This document shows, one piece after another, positions 7,377 to 14,126 of a stretch of 64,000 bases of DNA (its first letter is position 1; every line of letters begins with the position of its first letter). Under the pieces are notes generated by a model. That model ran no database searches, was not told the DNA's origin, and was given only the letters and a program-made list of their open reading frames with translations. Location: NCBI RefSeq assembly GCF_026017845.1, contig NZ_CP100416.1:4497615-4561614 (forward strand). Direction: 5' to 3'. A program made the position numbers and the translations under genes. Source of the DNA: Amycolatopsis mediterranei. Lineage in GTDB: Bacteria > Actinomycetota > Actinomycetes > Mycobacteriales > Pseudonocardiaceae.

Positions 7377-9181
7377 CACGCCTCCGCCATCGCATATCCC
7401 TTGGCCTGCAAGGAGAACAGGCGGGCGTACTCGCCGCCCGCGGTGAGCAGCTCGTCGTGGGTGCCCTGTTCGGCCACCCGGCCGCCGCCGAGCACGACGA
7501 TCCGGTCCGCGCCGCGCAGGGCAGACAGGCGGTGGGAGATCAGCACGCTCGTCCGGCCGGCCCGGTGCGCGCGCAGTGCCTCGTGGGTCCGGGTTTCGGC
7601 GTCGGCGTCCATGCCGGAGCTGGGTTCGTCGAGGATGAGCAGGTCGGCGTCGTCGCGCATGAGCGACCGGGCCAGCGCGACCCGCTGCCACTGGCCGCCG
7701 GACAGCGCCGCCCCGGCCTTGTCGTCGACGTCGAGGAAGGCCCGGGACAACAGCGTTTCGTAACCGCGCGGCAACGCCGACAGCGCCGGGTCGATCTCGG
7801 CCAGGCGGGCCGCCGCGCGCACGCGGTCGAGATCGCCGAGGCGGGCGACGTCGCCGATGCCGATGTTGTCGGCCGCGGTCAGGTCGTAGCTGGTGAAGTC
7901 CTGGAAGGTGGCACCGAGGCGGGCCCGCAACGCGGCCGGGTCGTAGGTCCGGATGTCCACGCCGTCCCACAGGATCCGGCCGCGGTCGGGGTCGTAGAAG
8001 CGGCACAGCAGCTTCACGAGCGTCGACTTCCCCGCGCCGTTCACCCCGACCAGCCCGACCGCGGCACCGGCGGGGATCACCAGGTCGATCCCGCGCAGCA
8101 CCCACGGGCCGGCCGCGTCGTACCGGAACCACACGTCCCGCAGTTCGATGCCGGCCGTCAGCGCCGGCACGGCGGCCGTCCCGGAGGCCAGGTCGGGTTC
8201 GGTCGTGACGACGTCGAGGTAGTGCCGGAACAAGCCGAGCGAGCCGCCGGCCCGGCCGAGCTGGCCCAGCAGCGCACCCACCGGGGACTGGATGCCGGCC
8301 ACCGCGGCGGTGAAGAGGGTGACGTCGCCGATGGACAGCGACCCCCGGGCGGCGCCGGTCGCGGCGACCACGAGGGCGATGCCGGCCACCACCGCCGACA
8401 CGATCGCGGCGGCGATCCCGGCGACGGCGATCCGGCGCTGCATGGCGCATTCACTCGCCGTGGCGGTGCGGACGGCGGTCACCATGCGCGACCGGAACAG
8501 GTCCGCGAGGCCGAAGAGCCGGATCTCCTTGGCGGCGCGGATGTCCGAGCACAGCGAGCGGAACAGGAACCGCTGGCGCTGGGTGGCCATCATCGCCTCG
8601 GTCTCCCGCGCGCGCAGGCGGGACAACGTCAGCTGGGAGATCGCCGCCGCCGCCAGCGACGCGGCGAGCAGCCCGGCCATCGGCGGCCACACGAGCAGGA
8701 CCGCGCCGCCGAACCCGAGCACGGCGACCAAGGTACGCACCGACTCGACCGTCAGGGCCAGCACCGCGGGCGCTGCCTCCTGCGCGCCCTGCTCGGCCAG
8801 CCGCACCCGGTCCAGGAACGCCGGGTCCTCGAGCCGGCGCAACCCGGGGAGCGCGCCGACCGCGCCGACCAGGCGGTCCTCCGCTTCGATCGCGGACTTG
8901 GCCCGCACGATCGCGGTGCAGTAGGAGGCGACGGCGGTGATCGCGGCCGCCACGGCGAGGCCGGCCGCCGAGCCGATGGTCAGCAGCACGATCAGGCCGC
9001 GGTCCGGGCCACCACCGTCCCGGCCGGCGGCCAATTCGTCGAACAGCAGCTTGCCCAGCCACGCCGAGATCGCCGGCACGGCCGAGGCGAGCACGGCCAG
9101 CGCGACCGAGCCGCCGGTGGCCACCCGCGAGGCGCGCCAGGCGATGCCGAACGCGGGGGCCGCCGCCCGGAACAGGTTCAT
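7376..9181 (-). CDS. ABC transporter, fused permease and ATPase (peptide exporter type)
   Basis: A 601-residue half-transporter that should dimerise in the membrane. The N-terminal 330 residues hold six hydrophobic segments. The ATPase domain has Walker A GVNGAGKST (about 375), signature LSGGQWQR (about 490), Walker B LLILDEP (about 512) and a D-loop SSGMDAD. There is no N-terminal C39 peptidase domain, so leader removal must be done by another enzyme; the S26 protease encoded next is the natural candidate. The ATG overlaps the stop of the thioredoxin-like gene by ATGA. Context indicates export of the Cys-rich peptide at the head of the operon, though the substrate is inferred. Confidence 0.9.
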   Translation of the reverse strand: MNLFRAAAPAFGIAWRASRVATGGSVALAVLASAVPAISAWLGKLLFDELAAGRDGGGPDRGLIVLLTIGSAAGLAVAAAITAVASYCTAIVRAKSAIEAEDRLVGAVGALPGLRRLEDPAFLDRVRLAEQGAQEAAPAVLALTVESVRTLVAVLGFGGAVLLVWPPMAGLLAASLAAAAISQLTLSRLRARETEAMMATQRQRFLFRSLCSDIRAAKEIRLFGLADLFRSRMVTAVRTATASECAMQRRIAVAGIAAAIVSAVVAGIALVVAATGAARGSLSIGDVTLFTAAVAGIQSPVGALLGQLGRAGGSLGLFRHYLDVVTTEPDLASGTAAVPALTAGIELRDVWFRYDAAGPWVLRGIDLVIPAGAAVGLVGVNGAGKSTLVKLLCRFYDPDRGRILWDGVDIRTYDPAALRARLGATFQDFTSYDLTAADNIGIGDVARLGDLDRVRAAARLAEIDPALSALPRGYETLLSRAFLDVDDKAGAALSGGQWQRVALARSLMRDDADLLILDEPSSGMDADAETRTHEALRAHRAGRTSVLISHRLSALRGADRIVVLGGGRVAEQGTHDELLTAGGEYARLFSLQAKGYAMAEA

Positions 9182-9669
9182 CGGACGTGCTGCGGGCGCA
9201 CGGCGTCGAGGTCGTGGCCGGCCGCGGCGATCCGGTGGTCCCGGACCCGGAGCAGGGTCGGCGTCACGTCGCCCGCGTTGAAGGCGGCCGACACCGGGCT
9301 GCGATCGCCGACGAAGGCGACGCGCACCGCGGAGCCCAGCCCGGCCGCGTATTCGACGGCCTTGTCCCGGTCACCGCCGTCAATGACGAACGCGACGGTC
9401 GGCTCGGTGAGCCGGCCGGCGATGCGTCGGCACGGCCCGCAAGTGGGCGACAGGAAGGCGACGAGCACGTCGTCCAGTTCGTGGTCGGTGACGGTCCGGC
9501 CGTCGGCGTCGGTCACCTCGAACGCCCCGACCTCGGTGCCCACGGCCGGCAGGCCGGGTGTCACCGGCCGCCGTTGCTCGTTCAGCAGCCGGATGATCGC
9601 CGAGGACAGCAGGAGGTTGAGCACCGTCAGCACGGCCAGCACCGCGACCACGGCCACCAGGAACGACAT
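9178..9669 (-). CDS. Membrane-anchored thioredoxin-like protein (TlpA/MauD type)
   Basis: A 163-residue protein with an N-terminal membrane anchor (2-28) and an extracytoplasmic thioredoxin fold carrying the redox pair CGPC (Cys77, Cys80) in LSPTCGPCRRIAG. The Thr-Pro of the cis-proline loop (DVTPTLLRV) is present. In the methylamine dehydrogenase system, MauD of this type works with MauE in disulfide formation; here the partner MauE-like gene lies 12 nt upstream. It most likely forms or reshuffles disulfides in the Cys-rich peptide. An AGAGG ribosome site precedes the ATG. Confidence 0.85.
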   Translation of the reverse strand: MSFLVAVVAVLAVLTVLNLLLSSAIIRLLNEQRRPVTPGLPAVGTEVGAFEVTDADGRTVTDHELDDVLVAFLSPTCGPCRRIAGRLTEPTVAFVIDGGDRDKAVEYAAGLGSAVRVAFVGDRSPVSAAFNAGDVTPTLLRVRDHRIAAAGHDLDAVRPQHVR

Positions 9670-9681
9670 GAGATACCTCTT

Positions 9682-10215
9682 TCAGCGATGGGCGGTGTCC
9701 GCCTTGCCGACCAGGCCGGCCAGGCTGTCCCAGTTGATCGCGACGAGTGCGGCGAACGCGCCGACGAGCGCGGCGGCCGCGCCGGTGTCGAGGCCGAGAC
9801 CGGGCCCCGGCGGGACGACGAGGGCCGCGGCGGCCGACCCGGCGAGGAGTGCGTTGCGGACGAAGTGGGCACGGCCGAGAACCGCCCCGGAGCGGCCGAA
9901 GCAGCGGCAGGTGACGCGGCGGCCCAGCCGCATCGAACGGGCGATCGCGGCGCAGAACACGAGCATCACCACCGTCGCCAGCCCGAGCCCGAGCCGGTAG
10001 GTGGCGGAGAACCCGACGAGCACGGCGACGGCCAGCTCGGCGACGGCGGTCCCGGCGGCGACCGGCAGCCAGCCCACCGGCGACCGGCCGAGCGGCGTCA
10101 GCGAATCCGCGAACTCCACCAGCCGCGCCCGGCCGGCGAGTTTGCCGACGGCCGCGACCGCGAACACCAGTCCGATCAGGACCCGGGCGGCGAGCACGAA
10201 CTGGGCGCCGATCAT
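9682..10215 (-). CDS. MauE/DoxX-like redox membrane protein
   Basis: A 177-residue integral membrane protein with four to five predicted helices (about 5-27, 50-70, 74-93, 115-133, 143-165). Its VTCRCFGRSG segment places a Cys-x-Cys pair (103, 105) at a membrane face, as in MauE-type proteins that pass electrons to or from a thioredoxin-like partner. The ATG at 10215 was chosen for its AAGGGGG ribosome site and the typical start of the first helix; the open frame runs on upstream through the hairpin and peptide gene but is meaningless there. It follows the peptide gene after a strong hairpin and precedes the thioredoxin-like gene, fitting a disulfide-forming pair. Confidence 0.85.
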   Translation of the reverse strand: MIGAQFVLAARVLIGLVFAVAAVGKLAGRARLVEFADSLTPLGRSPVGWLPVAAGTAVAELAVAVLVGFSATYRLGLGLATVVMLVFCAAIARSMRLGRRVTCRCFGRSGAVLGRAHFVRNALLAGSAAAALVVPPGPGLGLDTGAAAALVGAFAALVAINWDSLAGLVGKADTAHR

Positions 10216-10233
10216 CGTGAACCCCCTTCGGAA

Positions 10234-10270
10234 CGCCTTTCCCGCCACGGGAACCGTGGCGGGAAAGGCG
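10234..10270 (-). terminator. Perfect 17-bp hairpin between peptide gene and maturation genes
   Basis: Arms CGCCTTTCCCGCCACGG (10234-10250) and CCGTGGCGGGAAAGGCG (10254-10270) are exact inverse complements with a GAA loop, starting about 13 nt after the peptide stop codon. No U-run follows. In peptide operons such a stem usually acts as a partial terminator or 3' stabiliser, giving more precursor than enzyme mRNA. That role is inferred; the hairpin itself is certain. Confidence 0.85.
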
Positions 10271-10282
10271 TCGGTGCCGCGG

Positions 10283-10420
10283 TTACTTGCAGTTGCCGTA
10301 GCAGTCGTAGTGCAGGGTCTTGCAGACCTGGCCGTGCTCGGGGATGCAGGCGCCGGCCTTGACCTCGCGCAGGAACAGCCCCAGCAGCCGGTCACCCAGG
10401 GTGTTGATCATGCGAGCCAT
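10283..10420 (-). CDS. 45-residue Cys-rich precursor peptide (putative secreted disulfide peptide)
   Basis: This small gene has GAGAGGAG before its ATG and heads a five-gene operon. The product begins MARMINTLGDRLLGLFLREV, an amphipathic leader rather than a classical signal sequence, then KAGA. The tail from Cys25 has cysteines at 25, 33, 40 and 44, one Pro, two Tyr, two His and a terminal Lys. Ala22-Gly23-Ala24 before Cys25 matches a signal-peptidase AXA site; cutting there would free a 21-residue peptide with up to two disulfides. All functions this predicts are encoded downstream: MauE-like and thioredoxin-like redox proteins, an exporter lacking its own protease, and an S26 protease. I recognise no family. 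It could be a bacteriocin, signal or structural peptide. Confidence 0.8.
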   Translation of the reverse strand: MARMINTLGDRLLGLFLREVKAGACIPEHGQVCKTLHYDCYGNCK

Positions 10421-10471
10421 GATCACTCCTCTCAGTAGCGGGAATCGACCGGGAGATCGTGGCTCAGCCGT

Positions 10472-10489
10472 GCTATCCGTTCGCTATCG
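10472..10489 (-). promoter_or_regulatory. Direct heptamer repeat with 11-bp period upstream of peptide operon
   Basis: GCTATCC (10472-10478) and GCTATCG (10483-10489) are direct repeats whose starts are 11 bp apart, one helical turn, about 50 bp upstream of the peptide start codon. SARP activators classically bind heptamer direct repeats at this period. The SARP gene at the other end of the operon is the obvious candidate. The downstream -10 box is poor (CACGAT is the best guess), as expected of an activator-dependent promoter. Confidence 0.5.
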
Positions 10490-10577
10490 AGGAAACCGCC
10501 GTCCGACGTGGTCCGGATGGCGGTATCCGCAGTCGCCGGATCGGGCGCGGGCCGCGGGCGTCCGGAAGCCCCGCGCC

Positions 10578-10598
10578 ATACCGACTGGGTGGTATGTT
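10578..10598 (+). promoter_or_regulatory. Palindromic operator overlapping a -10 box
   Basis: ATACCGACTGGGTGGTAT (10578-10595) is an imperfect 18-bp palindrome of TetR style. It overlaps TATGTT (10593-10598), a -10 box exactly six bases before the GTG at 10605. The transcript is therefore probably leaderless and repressible. No TetR gene is adjacent, so the regulator would act from elsewhere. Confidence 0.5.
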
Positions 10599-10604
10599 GA
10601 CGGC

Positions 10605-11453
10605 GTGATCGAAGTGGCGCGCCGGACCTGGCGAATTCTCGAGCCGTACCACGGAATGATCTACTTCGCCCCGGAAGCCGCGGCCGCCTACGCGGAACTC
10701 GGTGTCACCGGCCGCGCCGGCTATTTCGCGTCGCGGTCGGCGGCGCTCGGGGCGGTCCCGGCACCGGTCGTGATCGCGACGTTCTACAACTTCAACCCGG
10801 CCCTCGTCCGGGAGTCGATCACCGCCGCCTGGGCCACCACCGCCCCGGACGCCGTTCTGGCCGCGCGGCACGACGCAGCCGACCGGGCGCTGCGCGGCAT
10901 CCTGGGCGACGCGATCAGTTCGCCGGAGATGCGCAGGGCCGCGGCGCTTCTGCGTGAGGCCGCCGAGACGGTCGCCGATGACGTCACCGGCCGCCCGCTC
11001 TTCGCCGCCCACGCGGCACTGCCGTGGCCCACCGAACCTCATCTGGTGCTGTGGCACGCCCAGACCCTGCTTCGGGAGTACCGCGGCGACGCCCACATCG
11101 CCGCCCTGCTGACGGCCGGGCTGAGCGGCATCGAAGCCCTCGTCACCCACGCGGCTTCGGGTGCGGTCCCCGCCGAAACCCTGCGCACCTCCCGGTCGTG
11201 GTCCGAAGAGGACTGGAACCGGGCCGTCGCCGGCCTCCGCGAGCGCGACTGGCTCACCGGCGACACCGAGCCGACGTTCACGGCCGCGGGTGCGGCTCGC
11301 CGAGCGGAGATCGAGCAGGCGACCGACGAGAACAGCGTGGCTCCCTACGCCCGGATCGGCGAGCCCGCCTGCGCGGAACTGCAGGAACTGGGCCGCCCGT
11401 TCAGCCGCGCGCTCGCCGCAAAACTCATGCGGTGGGCATCCACCCGGCTGTAG
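10605..11453 (+). CDS. SCO6745-family conserved protein
   Basis: A 282-residue soluble protein resembling the actinobacterial SCO6745 family, whose members have no established reaction. It begins VIEVARRTWRILEPYHGMIYFAPEA, typical of that family, and is predicted mostly helical, with two similar halves suggestive of a winged-helix-like tail (EDWNRAVAGLRERDWL). No membrane segment or catalytic motif stands out. The GTG start is set by a -10 box six bases upstream (leaderless) with no ribosome site. It stands alone between the divergent peptide operon and a convergent MerR gene. Confidence 0.65.
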   Translation: MIEVARRTWRILEPYHGMIYFAPEAAAAYAELGVTGRAGYFASRSAALGAVPAPVVIATFYNFNPALVRESITAAWATTAPDAVLAARHDAADRALRGILGDAISSPEMRRAAALLREAAETVADDVTGRPLFAAHAALPWPTEPHLVLWHAQTLLREYRGDAHIAALLTAGLSGIEALVTHAASGAVPAETLRTSRSWSEEDWNRAVAGLRERDWLTGDTEPTFTAAGAARRAEIEQATDENSVAPYARIGEPACAELQELGRPFSRALAAKLMRWASTRL

Positions 11454-11498
11454 CGGCGTGGTTGCCCGGCCTCATGACGCCGGCGCACCTCATCGGGG

Positions 11499-11894
11499 TC
11501 ACCTGCTCGGAGGGGCCGAGACCTGATCCGGCGCCGGGAGGGTGGCGCGGTGGGCGCGGTTGGTGGCGATGAGCTGGTCCAGGGAGTCCCGGGTGCGGAT
11601 CAGCTCGACGATGTGGCCGGTGAGCCGGTCGCGTTCCTGGGCCATCCGCCGCTCGGCCGCGTCGGAGGTCTCCTCGCCGGGGGAGTCGATGCAGGGGAGC
11701 AGGTCGGCGATCGTGCGGCTGGACAGGCCGGCGGCGAACATGCGCTGGATGAACCCGACCCGCTCGACCTCGACGGCGGTGTAGTGCCGTTGGCCGCCCG
11801 CGCTGCGGGTGCTGGTGAGCAGGCCTTGCTGCTCGTAGTAGCGCACGGACCGGACACTCACGCCGGTCCGGGCCGCCAGTTCGCCGATCCGCAC
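11499..11894 (-). CDS. MerR-family transcriptional regulator
   Basis: A 131-residue regulator. The N-terminus MRIGELAARTGVSVRSVRYY is the diagnostic MerR helix-turn-helix, followed by the wing (GQRHYTAVEVERVGFIQRM) and a long dimerisation coiled coil (about 80-118). No cysteine cluster for metals is seen, so it is more likely a small-molecule or stress sensor. A GTG start has AGGAGG six bases upstream. A perfect interrupted palindrome lies just upstream and suggests autoregulation. Confidence 0.88.
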   Translation of the reverse strand: MRIGELAARTGVSVRSVRYYEQQGLLTSTRSAGGQRHYTAVEVERVGFIQRMFAAGLSSRTIADLLPCIDSPGEETSDAAERRMAQERDRLTGHIVELIRTRDSLDQLIATNRAHRATLPAPDQVSAPPSR

Positions 11895-11933
11895 ACCCGC
11901 CTCCTCGTGTGACCCCGCGCCACGAAGGCTACC

Positions 11934-11951
11934 TCTGACACGGATGTCAGA
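11934..11951 (-). promoter_or_regulatory. Palindromic operator upstream of the MerR gene
   Basis: TCTGACACGGATGTCAGA has perfect 7-bp arms around a 4-bp centre, a spacing usual for MerR-type operators between -35 and -10. It lies 40 bp upstream of the MerR start and overlaps the last codons of the fadD17-like gene. Autoregulation by MerR is the simplest reading. Confidence 0.55.
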
Positions 11952-13536
11952 TTCTAGCGTGGGGGCGGCCCGGGTCCGCCACGACGTCGGCGTAGGCGAT
12001 GTCCTTGCCCACCCGTTCCCAGAGCACGTCGGCGCAGTGCAACCCCTCGGCGGACAGCTGCCGCTTCAGGACCTTGAACGTCGAGGTGCGGGGCAGTTGC
12101 GCGACCGTGCGCACGTACCGGGGGACCTGTTTGGGGCCGAGGTCGGCCTGGCCGACGAGGAAGCGGCCGAAGCCGGCCGGGTCCAGCCCGGTTCCGCCGG
12201 TGACGATGGCGGCCATCACCTGGTCGCCGGTCACCGGGTCGGGCACCGCGTAGACGGCGGCGTCGGTGATCGCGGGATGCCGCAGCAGGATGCGTTCGAT
12301 CGGGGCTGTGCCGAGGTTTTCCCCGTCGACGCGGAGCCAGTCGCCGAGCCGGCCGGCGAAGTAGCAGAAGCCGGCGGCGTCGGCGTAGGCGAGGTCGCCG
12401 GTGTGGAACCGGCCGTCGCGCAGGCGCTCGGCGTCGGCTTGCGCGTCGCGGTAGTACCCCGCGAACCAGCCGGCGCCCGCGGTGTTGACCAGTTCGCCGA
12501 CGGCGTCGGCGGCGTTGACCAGGTGGCCGTCGGCGTCGAACTCGGCCGGGGGACACCGGCGGCCGGTGTCCGGGTGCAGGATCGCCACGTCGTCGGCAGG
12601 CCGGCCCAGTGAGCCGGGCGGGGTGTCGTCGGTGCGGGCGAAGCCCACGCCGCCCTCGGTGGAGCCGAACGCGTCGACGACCTTGCAGCCGAAGCGCTTC
12701 TCGAACGCGGCCAGGTCCGCGCTCGCTCCTTCGTTCCCGTAGACGAGGCGCAGCGGGTTGTCCGCGTCGTCCGGACGCGGCGGCGTGGCGACCACATAGG
12801 ACAGTGGCTTGCCGACGTAGTTGGCGTAGGTCGCGCCGAACCTCCGCACGTCGGGCAGGAAGCCGGAGGCGGAAAACCGGCGGCGCAGGGCGATCGTCGC
12901 GCCGGCCGCGAGCCCGACGGCCCAGCCGGCCATCACGGCGTTGGAGTGGAACATCGGCATCGTGACGTAGGCCGTGTCGGATGTGGACAGTCCGAAGCGC
13001 TGCGCGAGCATCGCGCCGGGGAAGGCGATCTTGCCGTGGGTGCAGCGCACCGCCTTCGGGTCGCCGCTGGTGCCGGAGGTGAAGATCAGCATCAGCAGGT
13101 CGTCCGCGGACGCGGGGACGGGTTCGGCCGGGTCGTCCGGCGGCGCCCAGGATTCCAATTCGCGCACGCCGATCCCGCCGAGGTCCAGACCGGCCAGCAG
13201 GGGCCGGTACTTCCGCTCGGTGAGCACGAACTGGCAGTCGGCGAGCCGGATGTCCCGCGCGAGGGCCGCACCGCGCCGGGTCGGGTTGAGCCCGACCAGC
13301 ACCGCTCCGGCGAACGCGCAGGCACCCAGGAGGACGGAGAACGCCGGCACGTTGTCGGCGAGGATGCCGACGTGGGGCGGTTCGTCCCGGCGCAACGCCG
13401 CGCGGAGGCCGGCCGCCCAGCGCGCGGAGGCGCGCACGTGCTCGGCCCAGGAACACGTTTCATCCTCGAACCGCAATCCCGGGCGCTCGTCACCGGCGCG
13501 GGCCAGCAGCAGTTCGGTCACCGTCGGAACGCTCAT
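11947..13536 (-). CDS. fadD17: FadD17-like steroid/fatty-acid CoA ligase
   Basis: A 529-residue adenylate-forming ligase that activates a carboxylic acid with ATP and CoA. Motifs are MLIFTSGTSGDPKAV (P-loop), FGSTEGG, YFAGRLGDWLRVDGENLG (hinge) and TFKVLKRQLSAEG, which places the catalytic Lys. Stretches such as GLNPTRRGAALARDI and ATYANYVGKPLSYVVATP closely recall mycobacterial FadD17, a ligase used for steroid side chains (from memory of that sequence). A perfect KstR-type operator 32 bp upstream supports a steroid-catabolism role. Other steroid genes are not in this window. A long-chain fatty acid substrate remains possible. Confidence 0.85.
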   Translation of the reverse strand: MSVPTVTELLLARAGDERPGLRFEDETCSWAEHVRASARWAAGLRAALRRDEPPHVGILADNVPAFSVLLGACAFAGAVLVGLNPTRRGAALARDIRLADCQFVLTERKYRPLLAGLDLGGIGVRELESWAPPDDPAEPVPASADDLLMLIFTSGTSGDPKAVRCTHGKIAFPGAMLAQRFGLSTSDTAYVTMPMFHSNAVMAGWAVGLAAGATIALRRRFSASGFLPDVRRFGATYANYVGKPLSYVVATPPRPDDADNPLRLVYGNEGASADLAAFEKRFGCKVVDAFGSTEGGVGFARTDDTPPGSLGRPADDVAILHPDTGRRCPPAEFDADGHLVNAADAVGELVNTAGAGWFAGYYRDAQADAERLRDGRFHTGDLAYADAAGFCYFAGRLGDWLRVDGENLGTAPIERILLRHPAITDAAVYAVPDPVTGDQVMAAIVTGGTGLDPAGFGRFLVGQADLGPKQVPRYVRTVAQLPRTSTFKVLKRQLSAEGLHCADVLWERVGKDIAYADVVADPGRPHARI

Positions 13537-13567
13537 CCGCGCACCTCCAGGCGCCGGCGGGCAGAAG

Positions 13568-13581
13568 TGAAACAGGTTCTA
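13568..13581 (-). promoter_or_regulatory. KstR-type operator upstream of fadD17-like gene
   Basis: TGAAACAGGTTCTA fits every fixed position of the 14-bp motif TNNAACNNGTTNNA, described for KstR, the TetR repressor of cholesterol catabolism in mycobacteria and rhodococci. It sits 32-45 bp before the ATG of a FadD17-like ligase, a known member of that regulon in Mycobacterium tuberculosis. Confidence 0.7.
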
Positions 13582-13620
13582 CTTCTACCACGGCGACGGC
13601 CGCGGGGTCCACCGCGCCGG

Positions 13621-14061
13621 TCAGCGGCGGCCGGTGGCCAGGATGACGAGGAACTGGCCGCCGCCCGGCTGGACGTCGGCGGTGACCGGCAGCCCCGGAA
13701 CCAGCCGGGAGAACCGGTCCACCAGCCAGTCCGCCGCTTCCCGGGCGTCCTGCTCGGTCGGGCAGCGGGCCACCATCTCCCGTCCGCCCTTGCGCTCCAA
13801 CCGCCCGGCGACGGTGATCAGCGGCGCGGGTTCGGCCACGTGCAGGCGGTCCGGCCAGGCGATCACCACCTTGACCGCACCCTTGCGGGTGTTGCAGCCG
13901 CGGTGCGCGAGCCGCTCGGCGACCTTGGCCTTCCGGTCGGCGGTCCGGCTGTCGACGCTGGGCCCGCGCGGGTCGTTCACCGACATCCCGGGATCGACCG
14001 GTTCGTCGCACACCCAGCACCGCCAGCCGTCGCGCTCGGCCACGTCATCGAGGAGGCTCAC
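13621..14061 (-). CDS. Small HNH-like zinc protein
   Basis: A 146-residue protein whose first half has the spacing of a treble-clef HNH nuclease: CWVCDEP (15-18) and later LAHRGCNTRKG, where the His-x-x-Cys-Asn forms the second half of the finger. The C-terminal half, with REMVARCPTEQDAREAADWLVDRF, looks like a small separate domain. Nuclease activity is possible but the full HNH catalytic set is not obvious, so a structural role cannot be excluded. The start is GTG, with TAGGTT (14068-14073) six bases upstream, suggesting a leaderless mRNA. It lies alone between fadD17 and a divergent gene. Confidence 0.6.
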   Translation of the reverse strand: MSLLDDVAERDGWRCWVCDEPVDPGMSVNDPRGPSVDSRTADRKAKVAERLAHRGCNTRKGAVKVVIAWPDRLHVAEPAPLITVAGRLERKGGREMVARCPTEQDAREAADWLVDRFSRLVPGLPVTADVQPGGGQFLVILATGRR

Positions 14062-14126
14062 CGGGGAAACCTAGCAAGCACGGCGATCCGCGGAACACCT
14101 GCGTCCCTCCGGGAGTTGACCGGGGC

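Noticed and set aside
3885..7763. 1292-codon open frame overlapping the SARP gene
   Set aside because: Low-complexity Arg/Ala/Gly-rich translation typical of a shifted frame in GC-rich DNA; the SARP frame carries all the domain motifs.
6969..8450. 493-codon frame ending in the S26 peptidase
   Set aside because: Only the last 135 residues are protein-like; the rest is the wrong frame of the ABC exporter gene.
9187..10362. Plus-strand frame across the redox genes and peptide gene
   Set aside because: Shadow of the minus-strand operon; no recognisable protein features.
11454..11498. Candidate terminator between the SCO6745-like gene and MerR
   Set aside because: Only a weak six-base pairing (CGGCGT/ACGCCG) with a long loop; not convincing.
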